Source of the DNA: JAJYIW01 sp963781665
GTDB taxonomy: Bacteria; Chloroflexota; Anaerolineae; Anaerolineales; Anaerolineaceae
NCBI GenBank assembly: GCA_963781665.1
Contig: CAWAGA010000002.1
Location: forward strand, 372,001 to 436,000
DNA length: 64,000 nt
Direction: 5' to 3'
Numbering within the stretch: the first letter of the stretch is position 1; each line of letters begins with the position of its first letter. Positions 9,539-17,749 of this stretch are shown in pieces. The position numbers and the translations under genes are program-made. A model generated the notes under the pieces. That model was not told where the DNA came from. It was given only the letters and a program-made list of their open reading frames with translations, and did not search any database.

Positions 9539-10609
9539 TTATTTCTCTGGTACCAAATCGATCACAGCCACCTCGGGCGGCGCCAGGAAGCGGATGCGCG
9601 GCGCCGGACTGCCGGTGAAGCCTATCCCCCGGCTGATGAACAGGTAGGTATCAGACAACCGGTAAAGACCCATCTCAAAGGTCTTCCCAAACTCGGAATT
9701 AGTATACGGCGCTCCATAAAAGGGCAGGCGGATCTGACCACCATGCGTATGCCCGGCCAGGTACAGGTTCACGCCTTGCTGTTCGGCAAGGTAAGCCAGG
9801 TCGGGTGTGTGATAGAGCAAAATCGAGAAATCACCCGGGTTCAATTGGGTCAATAACTGTGTCAGAGTTGATCCATCATCACATAAACAATGCAGGCTCA
9901 AACCGACGATGGCAAAGTCCCGGTCATCCTGAGTAAAATAAACGATTTCGTTATCCAGGACACTGACTTCCAAACCGCTGAACATCTCTTTCAGTCTCGT
10001 TGGGGACCCGACATTGCCGTTGACTGCATACACCCCCAGGGGGGCATGGAGCTGAACAACCAAATCTCTTAATGCGCTGACCGCCAGGGGGTCTTCAGCG
10101 TAATCCTCATTGAGGAAATCACCGGTCATTACGATCATGTCGGGGTTCAGGCTTGTCACCAACTGCGGTAAGGCCTGCTCCCGGACAGAAGTGCGTTCGA
10201 TGTGCAGGTCGGACAACTGCACAATCCGCAGCGTACGGTTCAGGCCCTGGACCGGGACCTGGGCCTGGCTGACCGTCAGGTGGGACGGTTCGTAGATCGA
10301 CCCATACAGGCCAAAACCCAGCAAGACCAAATTCAAAACGATCAGGAAAAGATAGCGAGAAAGAAATCCCTGGACCGGTTTTCGCTGACTTAGAGCCAGC
10401 AGCAGGACCGACCAGGCGAACAGGATGCCGGCGCGCAGTACAGTAAACAAAATCAATTGGGGCAGGATGGCGCCGAAGGATACTTGAATGACCGGTAATA
10501 GACTGATCCAAAGCCAATCGATCAGAAAAAAAACAGGGTTGATCAGGCAGCCAATTATGAATATTTTCAGAGTCGAATCAACTTTGATCAGTGCTTTCAT
10601 GGTGTCCAT
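9539..10609 (-). CDS. Membrane metallophosphoesterase (YkuE-like)
   Basis: 356 residues. Four hydrophobic segments fill residues 1-115; the catalytic domain follows with LRIVQLSDLHIERT (D-x-H), MIVMTGDFLNED (G-D), VYAVNGNVGS, ILLYHTPD and YLAGHTHGGQIRLP (G-H-T-H), the metal-binding motifs of calcineurin-like phosphoesterases. The usual GNHD/E is GNVGS here: the Asn metal ligand is kept but the catalytic His is Val, as in some GNVD/GNCD subfamilies. YkuE-type enzymes act on the outer face of the membrane on lipid or teichoic phosphates, but the substrate here is unknown. A TATAAT lies four to eleven bases before the first ATG, so translation may begin at the second Met (MKALIKV) on a nearly leaderless mRNA. 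Confidence 0.8.
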   Translation of the reverse strand: MDTMKALIKVDSTLKIFIIGCLINPVFFLIDWLWISLLPVIQVSFGAILPQLILFTVLRAGILFAWSVLLLALSQRKPVQGFLSRYLFLIVLNLVLLGFGLYGSIYEPSHLTVSQAQVPVQGLNRTLRIVQLSDLHIERTSVREQALPQLVTSLNPDMIVMTGDFLNEDYAEDPLAVSALRDLVVQLHAPLGVYAVNGNVGSPTRLKEMFSGLEVSVLDNEIVYFTQDDRDFAIVGLSLHCLCDDGSTLTQLLTQLNPGDFSILLYHTPDLAYLAEQQGVNLYLAGHTHGGQIRLPFYGAPYTNSEFGKTFEMGLYRLSDTYLFISRGIGFTGSPAPRIRFLAPPEVAVIDLVPEK

Positions 10610-10903
10610 TGATTATACCGATGAAGTTGAAATTTCTCAGCCCCAACGCCACACAAATCCCCACTTCGATTCGGTACAGTCGTGATACTGCCGGATTCTC
10701 CCACTCAAGGGCAATTAAAGGCCGGTTTTTAGCCTTTTTCTCCCACAATACCCTTTAAAAGTGATTGGCCCAGGCGCGGGTAAAAGATGGGTGACAAGCT
10801 GTCTCACCCATTTGAAGCGATACGGGTTTTAATTAAAGTGGAGAATAATAGGCGTGGCGGCTGCCGCGCCATCAGCGGGCGAACGGCCAAATAAATGATG
10901 TTG

Positions 10904-11230
10904 TTACTCGAACTTGACCGCCACGCCGTAAATTCCGGTAGGATACGAGGCGCAGCGCACGACCTGCGCATTAGTCGCCCGGGCAGAGGTCGCCACACGG
11001 TTCGCACTGGCAGGGACTGTTACCTTCAAGGACAATACGGTTTTTACCATGATTGGGCGATAAAGGTACAGGAATGCACCGCCAGCGCTGATGTTGACGA
11101 TTCGGGCGTTTTCTGTAAACGCTCCTCCGATCGGATCGCAGCCATCAACGATCGCCTCGTAATCACATGCCGACCTGGGTTTCATCCGTCTATTAGGAAG
11201 GGGGTTAATCATGCTGATATCATCGTCCAT
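10904..11230 (-). CDS. PilZ-domain protein (downstream of SipW)
   Basis: Start taken at the ATG at 11230 (MDDDISMINPLPN), with AAAGAG eight to thirteen bases before it; the frame is open to 11275. A single PilZ domain follows: RRMKPRSACDYEAIV supplies the R-x3-R c-di-GMP-binding arginines, and ENARIVNISAGGAFLYLYRP supplies the D/N-x-S-x-x-G motif (here N-I-S-A-G-G). The end, GIYGVAVKFE, is shared with the PilZ protein at 14717-15064. It is the last gene of the fibre locus and probably binds c-di-GMP; its output partner is unknown. Confidence 0.75.
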   Translation of the reverse strand: MDDDISMINPLPNRRMKPRSACDYEAIVDGCDPIGGAFTENARIVNISAGGAFLYLYRPIMVKTVLSLKVTVPASANRVATSARATNAQVVRCASYPTGIYGVAVKFE

Positions 11231-11293
11231 GGCTAAGCTCTTTCGTTGTCTACTCAATCGAACAATTTGCAACAATATATATATTATAGATCA

Positions 11294-12727
11294 TTATGGC
11301 ACCGGAGATTCAACAGGAATGGCAGTATCGGCCGCCGTTTCTGCTGGCGTGGAGATAGGAGGCTCCCCGGTAGGATCAGTCGAAGTTGGGAGGGTTGTTG
11401 CGACGGGTTCATTGGTGCTGGTTGGCGTCTGGGTCTGGAGGGGCTCCATGGTTGCGGTGAATTCAGAGGTTGGCGATTGGTCTGGCTCCAGCGAACCAGT
11501 GGGCACCGGGGTCTGGGTGGGAGCCGGTGAACCAGTGGGCACCGGGGTCTGGGTGGGGTCCGGCGTCCCGCTCGTCGTAGGCGTTGGAGTTTGCGAAGGT
11601 TCGATCACACTTGTCGGCGAAGGCGACGGCGTGATTACCGGTAGAGGAGTTGCCGTAGACGTAGGAGATGAAATTGCTGTAGGTGCCGTTGTAGGTTGAG
11701 GCAAAACTGTGGCAGTTGGCTCAGGCTCTGGCGTTGGAGAGGTAGATGGGAGAATAATTTTTGCCTGTGGGGGTTCGGGATCATCTGGCAACTCAAAAAC
11801 CGCGTGCTCAGTCGGCCCAAAGGGGCAAAGATCAGGTCCTGAACAATGAGGGCCTCCAATTTGCCATCCCGAATGATTGGTTATGGTAACCGTTGCAGCC
11901 ACTCGGTAGTGGGAATTTTCCGTGGGGGAAAAATTGATAGAATAATCATAGCACCTGGACTTGCCAGCAACAATTGGATCTGTCGGTTGAAGGTCGAATA
12001 CAGCTCCGGCGAGTGGCTGGTATCCTGGGCTGCCTTTAAATTTGGCTTCAACCTGTGCCTGTATCATCAGATTTTCGGTCGAAGCCAGGCCCTGGTTGGT
12101 AACGCAAACCACGCCATTAACCCCATAATTTGAGGAATTTTGATCAAAGAACCCATCAGCAGTCAGGTCGGCTTTGATCGATGTACCGGTTAGCGATTCG
12201 TTCTCACCGGTTGACAAGCTGAAAGCAATCGAATCATCTGCGGAAAACCAGGCGCCGGAGGCAGCCGGGTGGAACAGGCTTTTCAGATCGGCCAAATATC
12301 CCAGGTAAGGGACGCTGAACCGGTAAAGGCCAACCACCGCGACCCGGGAGTTGCTCCAATCGTCCTCGACGCGATTATTATCCCCTTTGGTGATCAGAGT
12401 GCCATCAGGATCGATCTGAACCAGGCGGTGGGTAACGAGCTGCCCATTGACACTTAATGTCAGGACCATCCCTGGTTCAAGCACCTCTGGAGGGGGTGTA
12501 ATCACAATCAGATCGCCAGGAGCGAATGTAGGTAACATACTGCCGCTGTAGATATACAGGACATGGTACCAGCGGTTCGAAAGCGTGCCATAGGCCAGCA
12601 AAAACAGGAAGCCCAGGAGCAGGGCCAGGAAAACCTGTCCTTCTATTTTTAACAGGCGGACAGTCCAATGGGTTTTTTTCATGGGTCTGTCCGACACTGC
12701 CATGGTTACTCGGGCTTTTTCAATCAT
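11294..12727 (-). CDS. SipW-type signal peptidase with an extracellular domain carrying a substrate-like motif and a Pro/Thr stalk
   Basis: 477 residues. After a membrane helix (about 32-50) comes an S26B-type peptidase: YIYSGSMLPTFAPGD gives nucleophile Ser63, LVTHRLVQ gives His100 (the Ser-His arrangement of SipW and archaeal/ER peptidases rather than Ser-Lys), and LITKGDNNRVEDDW is the conserved box. Normal SipW ends soon after with a second membrane helix. Here instead there is AASGAWFSADDS (157-161 SGAWF), the same motif found at the cleavage region of the two adjacent TasA/CalY proteins, then a beta-rich extracellular domain (about 170-330) and a Pro/Thr/Ser stalk (about 335-477) with repeats. 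It begins 34 bases after the second fibre gene and very probably processes both fibre proteins. Confidence 0.8.
   Translation of the reverse strand: MIEKARVTMAVSDRPMKKTHWTVRLLKIEGQVFLALLLGFLFLLAYGTLSNRWYHVLYIYSGSMLPTFAPGDLIVITPPPEVLEPGMVLTLSVNGQLVTHRLVQIDPDGTLITKGDNNRVEDDWSNSRVAVVGLYRFSVPYLGYLADLKSLFHPAASGAWFSADDSIAFSLSTGENESLTGTSIKADLTADGFFDQNSSNYGVNGVVCVTNQGLASTENLMIQAQVEAKFKGSPGYQPLAGAVFDLQPTDPIVAGKSRCYDYSINFSPTENSHYRVAATVTITNHSGWQIGGPHCSGPDLCPFGPTEHAVFELPDDPEPPQAKIILPSTSPTPEPEPTATVLPQPTTAPTAISSPTSTATPLPVITPSPSPTSVIEPSQTPTPTTSGTPDPTQTPVPTGSPAPTQTPVPTGSLEPDQSPTSEFTATMEPLQTQTPTSTNEPVATTLPTSTDPTGEPPISTPAETAADTAIPVESPVP
11493..11557. repeat. Tandem 36-base repeat in the Pro/Thr stalk of the SipW-type gene
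   Basis: Two copies of a 29-base block (11493-11521 and 11529-11557) are identical, offset by 36 bases (12 codons), encoding TQTPVPTGS-type units. Exact identity at the DNA level indicates a recent duplication or slippage, so stalk length is likely to vary between strains. Confidence 0.75.
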
Positions 12728-12761
12728 TACGGTACCTATCCGTTACAGTATTTGGGCAGGT

Positions 12762-13367
12762 TTACCAACCTGTATTGATCCATTGGGTTGCATCGATGTA
12801 TAGATTTGAAGTTACCGTTTGCAGGATCTGGTCGTTTCCTGCGGCGTTCGTCAGTTTGGCAGAAATCGTATAGCAGGACTTGGCGCCCGGAAAGAATGCA
12901 ATCGGATTGTCAGGACCACCCGGATACAGGGCGATGGCATCATTCCAATCCATCAGGCTGGTAAAGGGCACATCTTCGGCCAGCACTTTGCCATCCGTTG
13001 GCCCATACGTGATCTCATGGGGATTGTTTTCACTGCTGTAGGCTATCATTTCAATCTTGATCATCAAGAAGCTGCGCAGGTTACCCGGATCGTTGACATC
13101 TTTCAGCTTACCCCGGAATTTCATATTGTAATTACCGGCGTTCATGATGCAGAATTCGCCCACCTGCAAGTATCCGGCGCCTGGCTCGATCTTAGAAAGG
13201 TTGAAGGGACCGCCTGAAACCATTAGGTCAAAATTTCCAGATGAGATAGTTCCATTCATTGTTGCAGTATCAGTGAACCATGCCCCACTGCCACCTATTA
13301 AGCCATAGGACGTGATGATAAGTCCAATGATTAAGAAGGAAAAAAGGATAATTGACTTTGTGCGCAT
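12762..13367 (-). CDS. TasA/CalY-family fibre protein, copy 2
   Basis: Start set at the ATG at 13367 (MRTKSIILFSFLIIGLI), preceded by AAAGG; an upstream frame gives 18 extra residues. 201 residues: a hydrophobic signal (5-25), then GGSGAWFTDTATMNGTISSGNFDL (SGAWFTD at 27-33), which matches the signal-cleavage region of Bacillus TasA/CalY (..WAAFND..SGTLDL). Near the C-terminus is DATQWINTGW, the family's conserved D/E-A-T-Q motif. These proteins are cut by SipW and assemble into extracellular matrix fibres; camelysin (CalY) in Bacillus cereus has the same role. The next gene is the SipW-type peptidase. Function is inferred from family and neighbourhood. Confidence 0.8.
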   Translation of the reverse strand: MRTKSIILFSFLIIGLIITSYGLIGGSGAWFTDTATMNGTISSGNFDLMVSGGPFNLSKIEPGAGYLQVGEFCIMNAGNYNMKFRGKLKDVNDPGNLRSFLMIKIEMIAYSSENNPHEITYGPTDGKVLAEDVPFTSLMDWNDAIALYPGGPDNPIAFFPGAKSCYTISAKLTNAAGNDQILQTVTSNLYIDATQWINTGW

Positions 13368-13509
13368 GATATTGCCTTTCATTAAGCAAGAACAACTCTG
13401 TTTTTTTATTGGTTGATTCATGAGTGATATAAAATTAGATAATCCAATAAAGCGAAAAAAGCAGATACTGAGTTTACTTTTAGATATTGTAAGAAGATGG
13501 TTGCTGGTA

Positions 13510-13540
13510 TGGGTAGCCCATTATGGTATTGGGCTACCCA
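13510..13540 (-). terminator. Perfect 11-bp hairpin between the two fibre genes
   Basis: TGGGTAGCCCA (13510-13520) and its exact complement TGGGCTACCCA (13530-13540) enclose a nine-base loop. It lies 28 bases after the stop of fibre gene 1 and before fibre gene 2. No T-run follows on the minus strand, so it is either a weak terminator or an mRNA-stabilising stem that would make the first fibre protein more abundant than the genes after it. Confidence 0.6.
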
Positions 13541-13567
13541 CTCCTTTAAATATTTGAGGTTTATTCT

Positions 13568-14287
13568 TTAATGCTGATTAGTAATTTGGGTATTGAAAAA
13601 GTTCATATTACTGCCGTCCATGTTTGGAGACAAAATTTGGATGGCGTCAAGATTTACCTGTGTAGCATCAACTTTCAAGGTCAGCGTCATCGGGCCAAGA
13701 TGCTGGTATTCATTACCGGCAGCCTTCACCATACCGAGGCGCAGGGTAAGCCTGTAAGCATAACCAGGGCGAAGTGCACCTGCGAATTCATATGGGGGAA
13801 CGCCCATAAAATTTCGGCCAGCAACAAAGTTTTCCAACGTTATTACATGATATTCACTTAAATCAGCAGTTGTATTATAGGCAGATGGCCAATCTCCCGA
13901 TCCACGGCCGTTCGAAATGAAATTATCGGTAGGCTCGGCCCAACTTCCACCCAAGAATTCCATTTGAGCGTAGTCAATGTAGATGACATCTGCCAACCCG
14001 CCACTGGGATCGGTGAAACTTAAATCACCTAACCAGGCTAAGTTTACATTGCCATTATTGGTAATGTAGAAGACAATGTCACCGGTGACATCGCCAGGAG
14101 CCAAATTCGGAACGTTAATGGTTGCTTTGGATAGTTGGCCATCGTCGATACTTAGCGTTCCGGTTGTTATTGTATTTGCACTGCTGGTTGCACTATCGGA
14201 AAACCAGGCACCACTGCCGATTACGCCATAGGCGAGGATAGCAATCATCGCTACCGACATCAAAAGAACAATCGATTTCTTAAACAT
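13568..14287 (-). CDS. TasA/CalY-family fibre protein, copy 1
   Basis: 239 residues, ATG preceded by AGGAGAGAAAA. Residues 1-24 are a hydrophobic signal; SGAWFSD at 25-31 followed by SATSSANTITTGTLSIDDG matches the processing region and first strand of TasA/CalY proteins; LAPGDVTGDIVFYITNNGNVNL is the family's N-P-G-D/N-N-G segment; DATQVNLD (ATQ at 208-210) is the conserved C-terminal motif. It should be secreted, cut by the SipW-type peptidase two genes downstream and assembled into matrix fibres. Copies 1 and 2 are clearly related but diverged, like TasA/CalY pairs elsewhere that give major and minor fibre subunits. Confidence 0.82.
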   Translation of the reverse strand: MFKKSIVLLMSVAMIAILAYGVIGSGAWFSDSATSSANTITTGTLSIDDGQLSKATINVPNLAPGDVTGDIVFYITNNGNVNLAWLGDLSFTDPSGGLADVIYIDYAQMEFLGGSWAEPTDNFISNGRGSGDWPSAYNTTADLSEYHVITLENFVAGRNFMGVPPYEFAGALRPGYAYRLTLRLGMVKAAGNEYQHLGPMTLTLKVDATQVNLDAIQILSPNMDGSNMNFFNTQITNQH

Positions 14288-14716
14288 TTTTCTCTCCTAG
14301 AATGAATATAAAATCCTGATTCGAATGAATATTGATCTACGAAACGCATTATCCAATCCCTTCCGATTGCACCCCGATAGTGTTTCTCCTTTCCCTTCAA
14401 TCTTTAGCATGATGCCGGGGGACATATAGGCTGCAGCTTGAAGTCAGGTTTTGGACCTCCAAAACGAATATCAGGAAGCCCATTTTTTACAAACAATTGA
14501 CTTTTCAGTGGGGGATGGATATACTGGAATCAATACAGGACGCGCACCCCGTGCTCCTGGATCCCTGCCCTGGTTGGCTGCAACCAACCGGGGCATTTTA
14601 TATCCTACCTGCTTCCCACTCCTATCGACAGGCGACCCGCGCCTGATAACAGGCCAGATGAGAACCATACCGGTAAAGAGGGTAACGATAAGCGGTTTTT
14701 GTTTTGACGACGAAAG
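14288..14716. other. Intergenic region between PilZ and fibre gene 1, with a hairpin
   Basis: About 430 bases. GCCCTGGTTGG (14567-14577) and CCAACCGGGGC (14584-14594) form an 11-bp stem with one G-U pair and a six-base loop, a possible transcription stop for the upstream PilZ gene, though no T-run follows on the minus strand. The remainder presumably holds the promoter of the fibre genes. I searched it by eye for a c-di-GMP (GEMM) riboswitch and did not see the conserved core. Confidence 0.5.
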
Positions 14717-15064
14717 CTATAGAAATCGATAACGGTTGAACTTGACGGCAATGCCGAAAAAACCGCTGGTTTTGGGTTCGCCCCGCATGACCGTCCCGCT
14801 GGTAGCCAGCTTCGACGATCCCAGGGAAAGCGATCCGGTGGGTAGGGCAATTCGCACGGTGAGATCCTCGCCGACCGGGATGGCCCGGTTGAGCAGCATG
14901 TAAACCCCACCGGAGCTGAGATTGATCACCCGGGCATGCTCTTCAAATCTTTTTCCTTCCAGGTCTTTGCCGCGCACGATGGCTGCATAACTGCAGACCA
15001 TCCGTGGTTTTGCCCGCCTTTCGGCATAAGTATCGTTTCCGGGAAATAACATTTGTTTATACAA
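14717..15064 (-). CDS. PilZ-domain protein (upstream of fibre genes)
   Basis: 115 residues consisting of one PilZ domain. ERRAKPRMVCSYAAIV gives the R-x3-R arginines and ARVINLSSGGVYMLLN gives the N/D-x-S-x-x-G motif; it ends FFGIAVKFNRYRFL. It shares layout and several segments with the PilZ protein at 10904-11230 (both have R-x-KPR, a Cys-Tyr, and GxxGVAVKF / FFGIAVKF), so the two are paralogues bracketing the fibre genes. The start at 15064 (MYKQMLFPGND) is the first Met and is not supported by a strong ribosome site; MLFPGND is an alternative. Probable c-di-GMP receptor. Confidence 0.75.
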   Translation of the reverse strand: MYKQMLFPGNDTYAERRAKPRMVCSYAAIVRGKDLEGKRFEEHARVINLSSGGVYMLLNRAIPVGEDLTVRIALPTGSLSLGSSKLATSGTVMRGEPKTSGFFGIAVKFNRYRFL

Positions 15065-15274
15065 TCGACGAATGATGAGCGCAAGGAGATTTGCTTTCTG
15101 GATAAACTGCTGGAAGAACTATCATTACTATATAAGAAAAAGGGAACAAATACAACGAACTTATGTGCCGTTTTCGAGCGCAAAATATGCCCAATTCCCG
15201 CGCTCGGGCTGGCACAAACCTGCCGGTTAAACAGCAATAATATGCCGTTCACCCCCACAGGATGAAATGTTGGT

Positions 15275-15960
15275 TTATCCGTTGGAAATTTCAGCAACCC
15301 CCAGGCGGTGAGCCAGAACCAGCAGCTCCAGTCGATCGCTGACCCCCAGCTTCTCATAGATCGCCGTCAGGTAATGGCGCACGGTTGTCTCGCTGATGAA
15401 CAGCCGGGCTGCAATTTGCTTTGTTTTAACCCCTGGCCGACCATCTGCACGATCTCGCGCTCGCGCGGGTTCAGACTGCCATAGCGTTCAGCTTCCGGAT
15501 CGGTCGGCGGTGCAGGCTGGCTGCTGCTGATGTTGACCAGCAGGGCTGCCACCATCGAATGGTCGATCCAGGCTTCGCCGGCATGCACCTTGCGGATGGC
15601 CTTGATCAACAGCTCCAGCGGTTGGGTCTTGAAAACCACCCCGATAACTCCCTCCTGCAAAGCCTGCAGGTAATAATTTTCCTCGCATTTGGGAGTGATC
15701 AGGATCACCCGTGCCTGCCGGTAGGCTTTAAGCAAGGCCGGGACGAATTCCAGGCCAGGGGTGCTGCCCGGAACCAGCTCGAGCAGGATGATGTCAGGCT
15801 GTTGAGCGGCCACGGTTTCCAGGATTTCGTCGGACGCTTCCCCTTCTGCGACGACCTGGAGGTCCAGGCAGTCATCGATCAGACGCTTCATACCCGCTCT
15901 GACCAACGGGTAGGGCGTGAGCACCACAATGCGAATGGAGATTTCAGTGTTTTCCACCAC
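15275..15960 (-). pseudogene. NarL-type response regulator, atypical receiver, frameshift in a G run
   Basis: Starts GTG at 15960. The receiver lacks normal phosphorylation residues: the paired acids near the start are Thr-Pro (VVLTPYPLVRAG, 15-16), and the phospho-acceptor Asp is Glu61 (IILLELVPG); the Lys is kept (VVFKTQ). A LuxR-type HTH follows: NPREREIVQMVGQG. The frame then breaks in the four-base run 15430-15433; removing one base gives VKTKQIAARLFISETTVRHYL-type helix sequence, then AIYEKLGVSDRLELLVLAHRLG and a stop at 15275. The family therefore is certain, the break may be a homopolymer error, and the regulator is likely phosphorylation-independent. It is the first gene of the fibre locus and may be its activator. 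Confidence 0.75.
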
Positions 15961-16786
15961 ATTCTAATGCTTTCCTTCAATGGTTCTTATCTTGTGATCA
16001 CGAGGTTGAATGACCCGATATTACGCATGATGATAAAAATGAATAAACTGCCGGACGCGCAATCACATCAGACGTGGCAATCCGATTTGCGGTTGGAAAC
16101 AATACCAAATATAAAGTGAGTCCCCGCCTCTCAAGGTATCACCCCTTAAGTTTATAGAGTTATTTTTGGTATTAAACAGATTGTAGCATAATTGCAATAT
16201 GAGTCAAATTAAAATCCCATCAAAGTTTATGGGAAGACGATGATTCTGAGCTTGGACCGGGGTGGTTCAGGGCTGCCCATCTCACCCCATCCTGATATCA
16301 TCGCCGGGTTCGATGCTGGCGATGTAAACGACCTGACCAAAGTAGACCTGATCAGCCCTATGGCTGCCATCAGGCCGGCAGGAAATTAAGCATAATTATT
16401 GTAGATAAATATGACTTTTCTACTACACTTTGTCGTTTTATGCTATAATGCGGCAGTCTGCTGATTCAAAATGCGGACCCTGGACCTTTTATGCACACTG
16501 TGCTCTGGTTTTTCGAACAGTCTCCTTCAAACTCGAGGGGCAATTATAAATGGCCAGGTTTCATTGAAGTTAGCCAACGGAGGCAGCCGTGGCTAAGCTT
16601 CTTTCGGATCGAATGGCGGTCCTTTTTCTCCGGGGAGGGATGGCCAGGACAGTTTGGCGTAAGGCGCCATCTCCCCCACAAGTCAGCCTTGAATACTGGT
16701 ACTTTCCAGCTCCAGGCTGAAGGCACCTATACATATTACCAATAATTTAACCAGATAACTTTATTCGTAAACTGAGGAGATTGCGC
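15961..16786. other. Long intergenic region (about 820 bases)
   Basis: It holds the leader and promoter of the response regulator (see 16180-16207). On the plus strand there is a TGCTATAAT extended -10-like box at 16441-16449 upstream of the DUF4242 gene. A 49-codon frame (from 16240) and an 84-codon frame (16491-16745) can be read on the plus strand, but neither has a ribosome site or a recognisable sequence, so I do not call genes here. Confidence 0.5.
16180..16207 (-). promoter_or_regulatory. Sigma-70-type promoter for the response-regulator gene
   Basis: On the minus strand, TTGACT (16207-16202), a 16-base spacer and TACAAT (16185-16180). It points at the response regulator starting at 15960, leaving an untranslated leader of about 210 bases. 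Confidence 0.55.
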
Positions 16787-17041
16787 ATGCCGCTATATAT
16801 GGATATTCACAAAAAGGTTCCAGGCGTCACGGCAGATGCCGTCGCAGACGCACACACGAAAGATTTGGAAATTCAATCAAAATATGGCGTTGATTATAAA
16901 AAGTATTGGGTCGACGAGGAAAACGGGACCATCTTCTGCCTGGTCGAGGCGCCCAATAAAGAAGCTGCTGCCCGAGTTCACCGTGAAGCTCATGGCCTGG
17001 TGGCCGATGAAATCCACGAGGTTTCTGAACACACAGAATAG
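16787..17041 (+). CDS. DUF4242 (SCO4226-type) small protein
   Basis: 84 residues from the ATG at 16787, with GAGGAG ten bases upstream. MPLYMDIHKKVPGVTADAVADAH, KYWVDEENGTIFCLVEAP and AHGLVADEIHEV match the DUF4242 family, whose Streptomyces member SCO4226 is a small nickel-binding ferredoxin-fold protein. A conserved H-x10-14-H pattern (DIHKK, ADAH, VHREAH) and a Cys in TIFCLVEAP are present. It is a single gene; a shared terminator separates it from the convergent sodB. Whether it binds metal here is not visible from sequence. Confidence 0.75.
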   Translation: MPLYMDIHKKVPGVTADAVADAHTKDLEIQSKYGVDYKKYWVDEENGTIFCLVEAPNKEAAARVHREAHGLVADEIHEVSEHTE

Positions 17042-17083
17042 ACATCGAATGGGTGAATAGAAAACAAACCGCCATACGATGAT

Positions 17084-17111
17084 GTTGAAGGCGCTGATTG
17101 GCGCCTTCAAC
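17084..17111. terminator. Bidirectional terminator between DUF4242 and sodB
   Basis: GTTGAAGGCGC (17084-17094), loop TGATTG, GCGCCTTCAAC (17101-17111): a perfect 11-bp stem, followed by TATATTTTA on the plus strand. It lies between two convergent stops (17041 and 17129). Confidence 0.8.
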
Positions 17112-17128
17112 TATATTTTAAGAAAGAC

Positions 17129-17749
17129 TTATCCCAGGTTTTGCAGTGCAAATTCCCAGTTGACCAGCTTATCGAGGACGGCGTTGACATAGTCCGCCCG
17201 GCGGTTCTGGTAATCCAGGTAATAGGCGTGCTCCCAAACGTCAACGGTAACCAGCGGCTTCAAGCCCATGGTCAAAGGCGTTTGGGCGTTGGCAGTCTTT
17301 ACGACCTTGAGCACATCGCCATCCAGCACCAACCAGGCCCAACCACTGCCAAATTGCGAGACGGCGGCTGCAGCAAGCTCTTTCTTGCAGGCGGCGACGT
17401 CGCCAAAGGCGGCAGCCATCTTTTGCTTAAGGGCCGCTGGAGGTTCACCGCCTCCATTCGGGCTCAGGCTGTTCCAATAAAAGGTATGGTTCCAGGTTTG
17501 GGCTGCGTTATTGAAAATCGCTGTTTTATCGGGTGCGGCAGATGCTCTGGTGATAATTGCCTCCAGCGGCATCCCCGCAAATTCGCTCCCTACAATCAGC
17601 TTATTCAAATTGTCGATGTACCCTTTGTGATGCTTCCCGTAATGGAAACTCAAGGTGTTTGCCGATATGACCGGGGCCAGCCCATTCTCTGCGAACGGCA
17701 GCGGTGGCAACAGATGAACGGTTGCATTATGTTGATCATCAGGACTCAT
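17129..17749 (-). CDS. sodB: Superoxide dismutase, Fe-type
   Basis: 206 residues, ATG preceded by AAAGGAGATCCTC. It converts superoxide to oxygen and hydrogen peroxide in the cytoplasm. The four metal ligands are visible: His in LSFHYGKHH, His in TWNHTFYW, and Asp and His in VTVDVWEHAYYLDY. FNNAAQTWNHTFYW and SPNGGGEPP favour the iron type over manganese. KAALFGDV-like and FGSGWAWLVLDG segments are normal. There is no signal peptide; the first 10 residues (MSPDDQHNAT) form a short hydrophilic extension. Two palindromes upstream (17957-17972, 17986-18000) may be regulator sites. Confidence 0.93.
   Translation of the reverse strand: MSPDDQHNATVHLLPPLPFAENGLAPVISANTLSFHYGKHHKGYIDNLNKLIVGSEFAGMPLEAIITRASAAPDKTAIFNNAAQTWNHTFYWNSLSPNGGGEPPAALKQKMAAAFGDVAACKKELAAAAVSQFGSGWAWLVLDGDVLKVVKTANAQTPLTMGLKPLVTVDVWEHAYYLDYQNRRADYVNAVLDKLVNWEFALQNLG

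Noticed and set aside
11211..11699. 162-codon plus-strand frame rich in Gly/Val opposite the SipW stalk
   Set aside because: It is the mirror of the Pro/Thr-rich stalk codons on the minus strand.
14288..14716. c-di-GMP riboswitch upstream of the fibre genes
   Set aside because: The conserved GEMM core was not found on either strand by eye.
16491..16745. 84-codon plus-strand frame before the DUF4242 gene
   Set aside because: No ribosome site or recognisable sequence; it lies in the promoter/leader region.
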